Source: Ruminococcus flavefaciens
GTDB lineage: Bacteria; Bacillota; Clostridia; Oscillospirales; Ruminococcaceae
Assembly (NCBI GenBank): GCA_002348905.1
Contig: DEBW01000153.1
Location: forward strand, 28,507-49,001
DNA: 20,495 bases
Direction: 5' to 3'
The position numbers and the translations under genes were made by a program. Below the pieces are notes generated by a model. The model did no database searches. It was not told the origin of the DNA and worked only from the letters and a program-made list of their open reading frames with translations. Position 1 is the stretch's first letter, and each line of letters starts with the position of its first letter. Positions 8,968 to 16,068 of this stretch are shown in pieces.

Positions 8968-11697
8968 ATGGATAAGACAAAACTTTTCAAAAGGTTAATA
9001 AGCTTTACAACAGCATCTGTTGCCGCTTTTTCCTTTGGAACATTGATGCTTGCTTCCGGTGACGATTCAATGCCGTCGGTACACTTCGGCAACGAAAAAG
9101 TGACTGGTCTTACAGTTACAAAGGAAATATACAAGGATACCTCATCGGTAAAACCGCTGAGAGAAGGCAGCGACGAGGATAAAACATATTATACCGCTAA
9201 TCGTCTCAGTGAAGATGAGTTCAGAATGTTCCTGCTTGAGGGCAGCAGTGAAAACTCGCTGTCTCCAAGGCAGGGCGAGGTATACACACGCTCAAACAAG
9301 TACGGCAGTTACTATTGCTGTCCTATGTACAGTGATGAGAATGTGACCGGAGTTGACCTTATTATACGTCCTTATGACAGTAAAGGCAATTATGAGGTGT
9401 GCTATTTTGATGCCGGCGGAGAACATCATGAATACAGCGATAAAGTTGGTCAGGCTCAGAATGATGACGGATATGCCGCAATGGATATATCTGATAAATT
9501 CAAGCGTGATTACGGAAGCAGCTACGTGACCAAAAATTTTAGTACATGGTCTGACGGAAGCTTTTTCATGTATGACGGAAGAGACAGTGAACAGGTATTC
9601 TTCAAAAAGATAAGAAGCACATACTACTACGTTACTGAGGATGTTGCTGCTCTTGAAAGAATAAATGATGACAAGATAGCTGAAAAGCTTACGGGAGTTT
9701 ATAATACAGGTGTTCAGGCACTTACATCCCCTGATAGTCCGAGAAGATACAATGCATCTGAGGCAAATTCGTTCCTTGTCAAGAATTATTTTGATAAGCC
9801 GAATGATGTTTTTACTCTGAAAAAAAGTGTGAATTATCTTTATGCAGACAATATTTTCAATGACGAATTTACCTTTGAACTGCTTATAAACGATGAATCT
9901 CCGGGCGGATACAGTTATACTAAAAAGGAAGGAAGCAAGATCGTTGAAGAAGGTGTTTTCGATTACGGCAATGCTCCGGCAACTGTAACGCTCAAAGGCG
10001 GTCAGAGCCTTGAAATAAGCGGTATAATGAAGAATAGCTTCATCGAGGCGAGAGAGATACTCACTGACAGCGATGGAGTAAAGCTTCATCCGGATTACAG
10101 TCCTGTAACAGAATATTCATCCACAGACGGCAAGAGCTATACTCTCGTTGAGGAAAATGGCAGAAAGTACATACGCTGGGACGGCGTTTACAAAAAACAA
10201 GTTGTTGATGCCGCTGAATTCAGAAATGTGCCGAATGTTATCGCTGTAAGTAAGAGCATCATAAATACTGATGCGATAGATCCTGAAACTGATATAAATG
10301 ACTATGAATTTGAGTTCAAAGTTCAGAAGTATAATGGAACGGAGTATCAGAACCTTGCCGAAAATGCTCAGATGAAGTATTATATCAAAGAAGGCGGCGT
10401 ATCATATCAGGGAGACGCATCAAAAAATAATGCTCCTTTTGTTACTGTAAACGGTACATTCCGGCTCAAACACGGTCAGACAGCATTGTTCATCGGACTT
10501 GAATCAGGTGAGAAGTATCGTGTATCTGAAACTAAGGCATTGCTTAATAATATAAATGTTACTGCTGATTTTATTATGGACAGCAATGTTTATGAGATAA
10601 ACGCCCGTCCGGAAACAGTGTCAGATTCAACGGTTGACGATATCAAAACATTCAGAAATGAATATAATCCTCCGAGCGGTATAAGCGTAAGCAAAATGGT
10701 CGAGGATAAATACGGCAGAGCTGATCCTGATGCTGAATACAGTTTTAAGATTATAAATGAAAATGGAATTGTCGTGAAAACATTTAGCCTTAAAGACGGA
10801 GAAACACAAAATTTCAATGATGTTTCCTCAGGTAATTACAAAGTCATTGAAATTGATCCTAACAGTCCGGGAGAAGATCAGCTTTTCGCTACGGATGTAG
10901 TTATCGGAAACGGAAATGTAAAACATTTCAATATAGCTGGTACTGATAATACCACAGATATTGAGTCAGATCAGTTTAATCTTGGCATTGGCGACAGCAA
11001 AAGCGTCAATTTTACAAATAAAACTACTGAACTGAAATATTACTTTGATATCGAAAAGATACTTTTCGTTGACAAAAACGTTCATGACAGCGATGAAGCA
11101 CAGCGTTTCATGTTTAAAATAGAACGTTTTGCTGAAAATGAAACTGATTTTTCTGATAAAAACGTGCTTGAGACTTTTTATACCACCTTCAACTGTACTG
11201 ATGATATGACATATAACGGTACTGGTATCACCGGATATAATTATGAATTTTATCATGATGCAGATGAAAATGTATACCCTTATTCCTATTTCAAGTATGA
11301 AAACGGAACTGCAAAGATACAAAAAATTTACGGTACGGGAGAATACGACAAGTATCAGTATCCGTGCGGAATATGCAGAGGCAGAAAGACTGTCACAGTA
11401 ACTAAAAATGGCATATACCGTATATCAGAGATAAACTGGTCAGGAAACAAATACAGTTTCTGGAAAGGCTCAAACATTTATAAAGGGTATGGAAAGTGTG
11501 TTGCTGATAAAGGTTCAGACGGAAGTGTTATGTTTTCAGTTTCAGATGTAAAGGCTCAGAAATTTGAAAATGTATCGGCTGAAATAAACGGCAGTACAGT
11601 ATACAGACCTACTGCAAGCTTTACTAACAGCGAGACTGAATACGCTTATCTCAGCTCACAGTCATACGCTGAAAATATTATAAAACATGGTGATTAA
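8968..11697 (+). CDS. Exported multi-module Cna-B-like surface protein (909 aa)
   Basis: The ATG at 8968 follows an excellent ribosome site (AAAGGAGGA at 8954-8962, overlapping the stop of the giant gene), so the two are translated as an operon. Residues 1-31 look like a Sec signal: a basic start (DKTKLFKR), a hydrophobic stretch (LISFTTASVAAFSFGTLMLA) and a small-residue end (ASG). Cna-B-like modules open near residues 46, 281, 423, 571 and 691 with strands such as LTVTKEIY, FTLKKSVNY, IAVSKSI and ISVSKMVED, with matching F-(T/E)-F-(E/K) and FRLKHGQTALF segments. A CxxC (CGIC) and a third Cys lie near residues 807-855. The final segment reads ASFTNSETEYAYLSSQSY and ends without LPXTG or a membrane anchor. 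It is probably a structural partner of the giant protein in a surface fibre or matrix. The exact function is not recognised. Confidence 0.82.
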   Translation: MDKTKLFKRLISFTTASVAAFSFGTLMLASGDDSMPSVHFGNEKVTGLTVTKEIYKDTSSVKPLREGSDEDKTYYTANRLSEDEFRMFLLEGSSENSLSPRQGEVYTRSNKYGSYYCCPMYSDENVTGVDLIIRPYDSKGNYEVCYFDAGGEHHEYSDKVGQAQNDDGYAAMDISDKFKRDYGSSYVTKNFSTWSDGSFFMYDGRDSEQVFFKKIRSTYYYVTEDVAALERINDDKIAEKLTGVYNTGVQALTSPDSPRRYNASEANSFLVKNYFDKPNDVFTLKKSVNYLYADNIFNDEFTFELLINDESPGGYSYTKKEGSKIVEEGVFDYGNAPATVTLKGGQSLEISGIMKNSFIEAREILTDSDGVKLHPDYSPVTEYSSTDGKSYTLVEENGRKYIRWDGVYKKQVVDAAEFRNVPNVIAVSKSIINTDAIDPETDINDYEFEFKVQKYNGTEYQNLAENAQMKYYIKEGGVSYQGDASKNNAPFVTVNGTFRLKHGQTALFIGLESGEKYRVSETKALLNNINVTADFIMDSNVYEINARPETVSDSTVDDIKTFRNEYNPPSGISVSKMVEDKYGRADPDAEYSFKIINENGIVVKTFSLKDGETQNFNDVSSGNYKVIEIDPNSPGEDQLFATDVVIGNGNVKHFNIAGTDNTTDIESDQFNLGIGDSKSVNFTNKTTELKYYFDIEKILFVDKNVHDSDEAQRFMFKIERFAENETDFSDKNVLETFYTTFNCTDDMTYNGTGITGYNYEFYHDADENVYPYSYFKYENGTAKIQKIYGTGEYDKYQYPCGICRGRKTVTVTKNGIYRISEINWSGNKYSFWKGSNIYKGYGKCVADKGSDGSVMFSVSDVKAQKFENVSAEINGSTVYRPTASFTNSETEYAYLSSQSYAENIIKHGD

Positions 11698-11702
11698 GGG
11701 GG
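11696..11702 (+). promoter_or_regulatory. Ribosome binding site that selects a TTG start for the third surface gene
   Basis: AAGGGGG at 11696-11702 lies 8 bases before the TTG at 11711. The alternative in-frame ATG at 11687 has only A/T-rich sequence ahead of it and lies inside the preceding gene. The TTG start yields a normal signal peptide beginning MKNKKKS. Confidence 0.65.
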
Positions 11703-11710
11703 CAGCTGCA

Positions 11711-12325
11711 TTGAAAAATAAGAAAAAAAGCATAGCTTTCGGCAGTATTTTTGCAGCTGCCGCAGTTGTTCCTGTAGCTGCGCTTGCGGTAGTATTCTAC
11801 CTGAGCAGCAAAAGCAATGATTTTTCTCCGGCTGATGTGAATATAAAGATATCAGAGAATAACGATACTCCTTTGCAGACTGCTTCAAAGGAATTTACAC
11901 TGCTCAGTGAAAACAGTGTGTATCACACGGATAAACAGGTAAAGATATTTGAATCTTCTGAAAGCTCAAAACAGCTTAAAGTAAAGCTTGTACCCGGCTG
12001 GTATGATGCAAATGGTGAAATTTGCGGAAATCTCGGTAATATAAGCGACTTTTACAGACAGAAAATTGAAGATGATTCGCTCATTTTTTTCAACAGGTAT
12101 GATGATAAGATAGTTGAATGTATTCTTGATGAGCATTGGGACAGAAACTGGGAATATAACAGCTTTGACGGATGCTTTTACTATACAGGAAAATTTGACG
12201 AAGATAATTATACGTCTGTTCTTATGACTGGTGTTGACATTTTACCGTCAGTTTATGAAAATTCAGCCGGTTATGATCTTCATATTGATGTGCTTGCAGA
12301 TTCTGTTCAGGATAATGAAAATTAA
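11711..12325 (+). CDS. Small exported TasA/camelysin-like matrix subunit (204 aa)
   Basis: The TTG at 11711 is preferred over the in-frame ATG at 11687 because of the AAGGGGG at 11696-11702. The protein starts with a basic run (KNKKKS) and a hydrophobic segment (GSIFAAAAVVPVAALAVVFYL), then SSKSNDFSPADVNIKISEN. A hydrophobic segment ending in a short Ser/Asn-rich link, followed by a strand of the type (D/N)VxIxI, is typical of SipW-dependent TasA/CalY/BsaA-type biofilm subunits. So are the later LKVKLVPGWYDANGE, W-x-x-N-S-F-D-G-C-F-Y-Y-T-G-K and closing Y-D-L-H-I-D-V-L-A-D-S-V-Q. The length also fits. A fibre-forming subunit polymerising outside the cell is inferred from this resemblance. No signal peptidase gene is in the window, so it would lie elsewhere. 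It is the last gene of the surface operon, with a terminator 5 bases after its stop. Confidence 0.55.
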   Translation: MKNKKKSIAFGSIFAAAAVVPVAALAVVFYLSSKSNDFSPADVNIKISENNDTPLQTASKEFTLLSENSVYHTDKQVKIFESSESSKQLKVKLVPGWYDANGEICGNLGNISDFYRQKIEDDSLIFFNRYDDKIVECILDEHWDRNWEYNSFDGCFYYTGKFDEDNYTSVLMTGVDILPSVYENSAGYDLHIDVLADSVQDNEN

Positions 12326-12329
12326 AAGC

Positions 12330-12363
12330 AACGGCGTTTCTCGTTTTTGAGAAGCGCCGTTTT
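12330..12363 (+). terminator. Rho-independent terminator of the surface-protein operon
   Basis: A 13-base stem, AACGGCGTTTCTC (12330-12342) against GAGAAGCGCCGTT (12349-12361), contains one G-T wobble and encloses the loop GTTTTT. A short T run follows. It begins 5 bases after the stop of the TasA-like gene. Confidence 0.88.
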
Positions 12364-12416
12364 GTATACATAAGCCGTATCTTTCGATAATGTTTAAAAT
12401 AATATTTCAAAAACCG

Positions 12417-12446
12417 TTGACGAAATAGTGCTTCATGTGTTATACT
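12417..12446 (+). promoter_or_regulatory. Upstream promoter (P1) of the LytTR operon
   Basis: TTGACG at 12417-12422 and TATACT at 12441-12446 each match the sigma-70 consensus at 5 of 6 positions, with an 18-base spacer. A transcript from here would carry the direct repeats and P2 in its leader. Confidence 0.55.
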
Positions 12447-12467
12447 CATGTAAAACAAACATAAATT

Positions 12468-12497
12468 GCAGTTCATACACCTCTGCTCGCAGTTCAC
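12468..12497 (+). promoter_or_regulatory. Putative LytTR direct-repeat binding site
   Basis: GCAGTTCA occurs at 12468-12475 and again at 12489-12496, a period of exactly 21 bases (two helical turns). As 9-base sites they read GCAGTTCAT and GCAGTTCAC with a 12-base gap. This agrees with the loose LytTR consensus (W-M-M-G-T-T-N-R-K) at 8 and 7 of 9 positions. The pair ends 11 bases before the -35 of P2 and lies upstream of the operon that encodes a LytTR protein, so autoregulation is the obvious hypothesis. Binding is inferred. Confidence 0.55.
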
Positions 12498-12508
12498 GCA
12501 TAAATGTA

Positions 12509-12537
12509 TTGACCAATGGCTTCTTTTCGAGTATAAT
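12509..12537 (+). promoter_or_regulatory. Downstream promoter (P2) of the LytTR operon
   Basis: TTGACC at 12509-12514 and a perfect TATAAT at 12532-12537 are separated by 17 bases. Transcription would begin near 12544, leaving a leader of roughly 27 bases before the ATG at 12571. Confidence 0.72.
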
Positions 12538-12570
12538 TCGGATATACAAACACGAAAGGAAGTATTCACA

Positions 12571-13269
12571 ATGAAAAAAACATTAGCTCTTACATCACCC
12601 GTCAAGAAAGAAAAAGGCAGATTCCTTAAAGGATTGGATATCCTGACATATGCGCTTACAGCATTTCTTGCATTAGGTTGCGAGGGATTCCTTGCATTTG
12701 GTATCGAGCAGAATATATACCACTGCACCATAAAGGAATTCAACACATGGCAGAGCATCCTGCACTGGGTTCTGACCTATATCATCTGGGGAGCATTTGC
12801 ATTTTATGTTTGCAGAAGCACAAAGAAAAAAGGATATGACCTTTTTCCGGAAAAAGATGAGAAGATACGTCCGTGGCAGTGGGTATGCATTGCTGTAGGA
12901 GTTGTAGTATGTCTTATCTCCACATGGATAGACTGGAACGGAAGCAAAGTTCTGACTGAATTTAAAAATAATGGGCTTCTGCTGTTTGTTTTCCAGTACA
13001 TCTATTACTTTATCGAAGTATTTCTGGTAATGCTCATAATTGTCTGCGGACAGAAAGCCTGTGAAGTGTGGTTCGGCAAGGAGAATATCCCATACGGCGG
13101 TATTATTGCAGCTCTCACATGGGGAATGGGACACTGGTGGAGCAAAGGCTCACTTGCAGCAGGATTATTCACAGCGTTCTGCGGACTTGTCCTCGGCAGC
13201 GTTTATCTGCTCACCAACAGAAAGGCAAAGCTTACGTATATCCTGCTTTGTGTCATATTCATCTTATAA
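12571..13269 (+). CDS. CPBP-like integral membrane protein (232 aa)
   Basis: The ATG at 12571 follows AAAGGAAG at 12555-12562. An in-frame upstream extension to 12466 would run through P2 and is not used. Six or more hydrophobic segments are visible, near residues 20-45, 60-82, 100-120, 132-158, 170-205 and 218-232. The segment AALTWGMGHWWSKGSLAAGL followed by G-L-V-L-G-S-V-Y-L-L-T-N-R resembles the second conserved motif ((F/W)-x-x-x-H) and following helix of CPBP (Abi, PF02517) membrane proteases. The first motif (E-E-x-x-x-R) is not evident: the matching helix carries FIEVFLVMLIIVCGQK with a single Glu. It may therefore be a non-catalytic relative. It is the first gene of the LytTR operon, 10 bases before the next start, so a role tied to that regulator is likely. 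A protease substrate cannot be named. Confidence 0.62.
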   Translation: MKKTLALTSPVKKEKGRFLKGLDILTYALTAFLALGCEGFLAFGIEQNIYHCTIKEFNTWQSILHWVLTYIIWGAFAFYVCRSTKKKGYDLFPEKDEKIRPWQWVCIAVGVVVCLISTWIDWNGSKVLTEFKNNGLLLFVFQYIYYFIEVFLVMLIIVCGQKACEVWFGKENIPYGGIIAALTWGMGHWWSKGSLAAGLFTAFCGLVLGSVYLLTNRKAKLTYILLCVIFIL

Positions 13270-13279
13270 AGGAAAACGC

Positions 13280-13738
13280 ATGAGATTCATAAAGACAAAA
13301 GAACAAGAACTGAAAGAAAATTATCTTGAACTTCACTATGATAATATCGACAGCGAGACAAGAGAGCTTATTTCACGGCTTGATACGACACTTTCAAATG
13401 TTGAGGGAAGCTATGAAGAAAAGCACGTTTCTGTGCCGGTTACAGAAGTTCTGTATTTCGAGACTGTTGACAGAAAGACTTTTGCATATACTGACAAAAT
13501 GTGCATAGAAATGAGGCTTACGCTGAATAACGTCCTTGAAATGTATTCCGGCGCAGGACTTATACGAATAAGCCGTTCTGCTGTTGTGAACGTTTACAAG
13601 ATAGACCACCTGCAAGGAGATATGAACATGAGAACTGTCATATTTCTCAAAAACGGCGAAAAACTCATAATGAACCGAGGATACAAAAAAGAATTTCTTG
13701 CGGAACTCGAAAAGATAAAGGAGAGAAACCAAAAATGA
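13280..13738 (+). CDS. Stand-alone LytTR-family DNA-binding regulator (152 aa)
   Basis: The ATG at 13280 follows AAAGGA at 13268-13273. The open frame extends upstream in the wrong phase through the previous gene, and that part is discarded. An N-terminal extension of about 50 residues precedes a LytTR domain with its usual signature: V-P-V-T-E-V-L-Y-F-E-T-V-D-R-K-T-F-A-Y-T, then L-R/N-N-V-L-E, G-L-I-R-I-S-R-S-A-V-V-N-V-Y-K-I, and finally V-I-F-L-K-N-G-E-K-L-I-M-N-R-G-Y-K-K-E-F-L. There is no response-regulator receiver domain, so it is not a two-component partner. Small regulators of this form typically pair with a membrane protein that holds them inactive. Its stop overlaps the start of the DUF3021-like gene by 4 bases (ATGA), which supports such pairing. 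It probably binds the repeats at 12468-12497. Confidence 0.88.
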   Translation: MRFIKTKEQELKENYLELHYDNIDSETRELISRLDTTLSNVEGSYEEKHVSVPVTEVLYFETVDRKTFAYTDKMCIEMRLTLNNVLEMYSGAGLIRISRSAVVNVYKIDHLQGDMNMRTVIFLKNGEKLIMNRGYKKEFLAELEKIKERNQK

Positions 13739-14160
13739 AGCTGATAAACAGGAAAAATTTCATATCCATAGTATGTATCAGCTTCACGCTGATAGTCTGC
13801 GGAAAACTTCTGTTAGAAAAGAGCATGGGATTTATTGATGCACATTATACTGAGAATATTTTCGCCTGCCTGTTCTTCTCAATTATCATTACAGCTATAC
13901 TTGCACTCCACTTTTACCTGCAGCGGTTTCCGCTCATACCTGTGCTGATAGCTCAGTATCTTAGCGTGATAGGTGTTACTGTGGGATTCGTAAAAATTGC
14001 TGACATGATAGAAAAGACATCCACCAACGGTATGTGGCAGATGCTGCTTTCAGTTACTATCCCATTTGTTGTGAGTGCGATCGTATACTATATTGCTTAT
14101 TTCAGGCAGATCAAAAAGGCTAATGACATCATTGCCGGACTTAATCAGAATCAGCTTTGA
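13735..14160 (+). CDS. DUF3021-like four-helix membrane protein, probable LytTR partner (141 aa)
   Basis: The ATG at 13735 overlaps the regulator stop (ATGA), with AAAGGAGAG at 13717-13725 upstream. Four hydrophobic segments are visible: FISIVCISFTLIVCGKLLL, NIFACLFFSIIITAILALHF, LIPVLIAQYLSVIGVTVGFV and MLLSVTIPFVVSAIVYYIAY. A short basic tail (YFRQIKKANDI) follows. The length, four-helix layout and position immediately after a LytTR gene match DUF3021 proteins, which act as membrane-bound inhibitors of their LytTR partner in streptococcal LytTR regulatory systems. The inhibitory role here is inferred from gene order. Family assignment is by topology and context rather than a firm motif. Confidence 0.68.
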   Translation: MKLINRKNFISIVCISFTLIVCGKLLLEKSMGFIDAHYTENIFACLFFSIIITAILALHFYLQRFPLIPVLIAQYLSVIGVTVGFVKIADMIEKTSTNGMWQMLLSVTIPFVVSAIVYYIAYFRQIKKANDIIAGLNQNQL

Positions 14161-14195
14161 ACGCATTTTTATTATTATGATAAGGAGAAAATAAT

Positions 14196-14609
14196 ATGAT
14201 AAGAGAAATTATACATGATCCGATCATTCTCGGAATAAAGTCAAAAGATGCAGCTGCCGATGATTTGCAGATTGCTAAAGACTTAGCCGATACTCTTGAG
14301 CATCATTTAGACGGATGTGTTGGTATGGCTGCAAATATGATAGGTGTATCAAAAAGGATAATTGTTTTTGTTGAAGATAAGAAGATAGTAACAATGTTCA
14401 ATCCTGAGATAATCCTGAAAAATCAGCCTTATGAAACTGAAGAAGGCTGTCTTTCGCTGCTTGGCGAACCTCGCTCTGTTACAAGATATAATAGCATAAA
14501 AGTCCGCTATCAGGATAAATATATGAAAGTACATGAAAAACGTTACAGCGGTTTTGCTGCACAGATAATTCAGCATGAGATAGACCACTGCAACGGAGTG
14601 CTTATATAG
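14196..14609 (+). CDS. Peptide deformylase-like protein, short form (137 aa)
   Basis: Peptide deformylase removes the formyl group from the N-terminal Met of new proteins using a metal ion. AAGGAG at 14182-14187 places the start at 14196. The metal-site motifs are intact: EEGCLSL (motif 2, ligand Cys) near residues 86-92 and QHEIDH (motif 3, two His ligands and catalytic Glu) near 127-132. Motif 1, normally G-x-G-x-A-A-x-Q, reads GVGMAANMIG, so the usual Gln that stabilises the reaction intermediate is Asn. The protein is also shorter than typical enzymes (about 150-190 residues) and ends at the motif 3 helix. It could be an active variant or an accessory paralogue. It lies 35 bases after the DUF3021-like gene with no terminator between, so it is probably co-transcribed with the LytTR operon. 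Confidence 0.82.
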   Translation: MIREIIHDPIILGIKSKDAAADDLQIAKDLADTLEHHLDGCVGMAANMIGVSKRIIVFVEDKKIVTMFNPEIILKNQPYETEEGCLSLLGEPRSVTRYNSIKVRYQDKYMKVHEKRYSGFAAQIIQHEIDHCNGVLI

Positions 14610-14657
14610 CCGTATACAGTGAAAATAAGTTGTGAAAAATTTGATATTGGAATAATC

Positions 14658-14695
14658 AAAAACTCGCCTGTAACGAATCACAGGCGAGTTTTTTT
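14658..14695. terminator. Bidirectional terminator between the deformylase gene and eno
   Basis: AAAAACTCGCCTGT (14658-14671) pairs perfectly with ACAGGCGAGTTTTT (14680-14693) across an 8-base loop. A T run follows on the plus strand and TTTTTGATTATT on the minus strand. It lies between convergent genes and can end both transcripts. Confidence 0.92.
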
Positions 14696-14720
14696 GAAAA
14701 GGAGAGGTCACACTTGAAAA

Positions 14721-16019
14721 CTACTTTTTGATGTTGAAAGCTCCCATACCAGGGTAGCAGGCAGAAGCGCCAAGCTGTTCTTCGATGCGGAGGAGCTGAT
14801 TGTACTTTGCAACACGCTCTGAACGTGAAGGAGCACCAGTTTTGATCTGGCAGGTGTTGAGTGCAACTGCGAGGTCAGCAATAGTAGTATCAGCAGTCTC
14901 GCCTGAGCGGTGAGAAGAAATAGCGGTGTATCCAGCCTTGTGAGCCATTTTTATAGCTTCAAGAGTTTCAGATACAGAGCCGATCTGATTGAGTTTGATG
15001 AGGATAGAATTGCCTGCACCGAGAGAAATTCCCTTTGCAAGACGCTCGGTATTTGTAACAAAGAGGTCGTCACCAACGAGCTGTACCTTATGACCGATCT
15101 TAGCAGTCATCTTCTGCCAGCCTTCCCAGTCCTCCTCGTCAAGACCGTCCTCGATAGAGATTATCGGGTACTTGTCAACGAGAGCTTCCCAGTGAGCGAT
15201 AAGCTCGTCAGAAGTGAATTCCTTGCCGGACTTAGGCTGCTTATAGAAGCCTTTGCCCTTTTCACTCTTCCACTCAGATGAAGCAGCATCCATAGCGATC
15301 ATGAAGTCCTTGCCAGGTTCAAATCCGGCAGCCTTTACAGCTTCGAGAATCTTTTCAATAGCTTCCTCGTCTGATGTGAGCTTGTTAGGAGCAAAGCCGC
15401 CTTCGTCACCTACAGCGGTAACGTCGCCCATGTCCTTGATGAGCTTTTTAAGTGTGTGGAATACCTCAGCACACCAGCGGAGAGCCTCGCTGAATGAAGG
15501 AGCGCCGACAGGCATTATCATGAATTCCTGAGTATCAACAGCACTGTCAGCGTGAGCGCCGCCGTTGAGGATATTCATCATCGGAACAGGAAGCTTAGTT
15601 CCCTGAATACCGCCGAGGAATCTGTAAAGTGGGATATCAAGAGAAGCTGCCGCAGCTCTTGCACAGGCGATAGAAACTGCAAGTATAGCATTAGCGCCGA
15701 GATTGGATTTGTCCTTTGTGCCGTCAGCCTTTATCATAGCAGCGTCAATTGCATAAATATCGGATGCATCCATACCTGTGATAGTTTCAGCAATGACGGT
15801 ATTGATATTGTTTACAGCCTTTGTTACGCCTTTTCCGAGGTAGCGCTCACCGCCGTCACGGAGTTCGAGAGCTTCAAATTCACCGGTAGAAGCACCGCTT
15901 GGAGCAGTACCTCTTGCAACTGTGCCGTCAGCGAGAGTGATCTCAGCTTCAACTGTCGGATTTCCTCGTGAGTCGAGAATTTCACGTCCCACAACTTTTT
16001 CGATTTCTAAATAGTCCAT
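14721..16019 (-). CDS. eno: Enolase (phosphopyruvate hydratase)
   Basis: Enolase converts 2-phosphoglycerate to phosphoenolpyruvate in glycolysis and needs Mg2+. The 432-residue length is normal. Family signatures are present in order: REILDSRGNPTVE at the N-terminus, the SGASTGEFEALELRDG loop, NGGAHADSAVDTQEFM, GDEGGFAPN, SIEDGLDEEDW, VGDDLFVTN, the active-site Lys in ILIKLNQIGS, and SHRSGETADTTIADLAV. Metal ligands (Asp of AMDAASSEW, Glu of IEDG, Asp of GDD) and the catalytic Glu/Lys are in place. The ATG (16017-16019 complement) follows AGGAG at 16026-16030 (complement). The gene is monocistronic here, diverges from the feo operon and is transcribed from a consensus promoter that carries a DtxR-like palindrome at its start point. 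Confidence 0.98.
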   Translation of the reverse strand: MDYLEIEKVVGREILDSRGNPTVEAEITLADGTVARGTAPSGASTGEFEALELRDGGERYLGKGVTKAVNNINTVIAETITGMDASDIYAIDAAMIKADGTKDKSNLGANAILAVSIACARAAAASLDIPLYRFLGGIQGTKLPVPMMNILNGGAHADSAVDTQEFMIMPVGAPSFSEALRWCAEVFHTLKKLIKDMGDVTAVGDEGGFAPNKLTSDEEAIEKILEAVKAAGFEPGKDFMIAMDAASSEWKSEKGKGFYKQPKSGKEFTSDELIAHWEALVDKYPIISIEDGLDEEDWEGWQKMTAKIGHKVQLVGDDLFVTNTERLAKGISLGAGNSILIKLNQIGSVSETLEAIKMAHKAGYTAISSHRSGETADTTIADLAVALNTCQIKTGAPSRSERVAKYNQLLRIEEQLGASACYPGMGAFNIKK

Positions 16020-16043
16020 AGTTTTCTCCTGTTAAAATATATT

Positions 16044-16063
16044 TAATGTGAATACTCACATTA
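16044..16063 (-). promoter_or_regulatory. Inverted repeat in the eno leader, 25 bases upstream of its start
   Basis: TAATGTGA and TCACATTA form perfect 8-base arms around ATAC. In eno mRNA this would be a compact hairpin about 14 bases ahead of the AGGAG ribosome site. As DNA it looks like a CRP/FNR-type half-site pair (TGTGA/TCACA) but with a 4-base instead of a 6-base centre, and it lies downstream of the promoter, so an RNA role is more plausible. Confidence 0.5.
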
Positions 16064-16068
16064 TTGGC

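Noticed and set aside
9292..10089. Open frame of 265 codons on the minus strand inside the 909-residue surface gene
   Set aside because: It is a shadow of the plus-strand gene: the composition is that of an antisense frame (long Ile/Val/Phe/Cys runs), there is no ribosome site and no family resemblance.
12222..12758. Open frame of 178 codons on the minus strand across the terminator and LytTR promoters
   Set aside because: It spans a strong terminator and two promoters of the opposite strand and shows no protein features, so it is not a gene.
13040..13279. Upstream extension of the LytTR reading frame
   Set aside because: It overlaps the CPBP-like gene in another phase. The AAAGGA just before ATG 13280 and the start of the conserved N-terminus define the true start.
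15552..15971. Open frame of 139 codons on the plus strand across eno
   Set aside because: It is antisense to a well conserved enolase, and its sequence is low in any recognisable motif.
16044..16063. CRP/FNR operator at TGTGA/TCACA
   Set aside because: The centre is 4 bases rather than 6, and it lies downstream of the eno start point. It was kept only as a leader inverted repeat.
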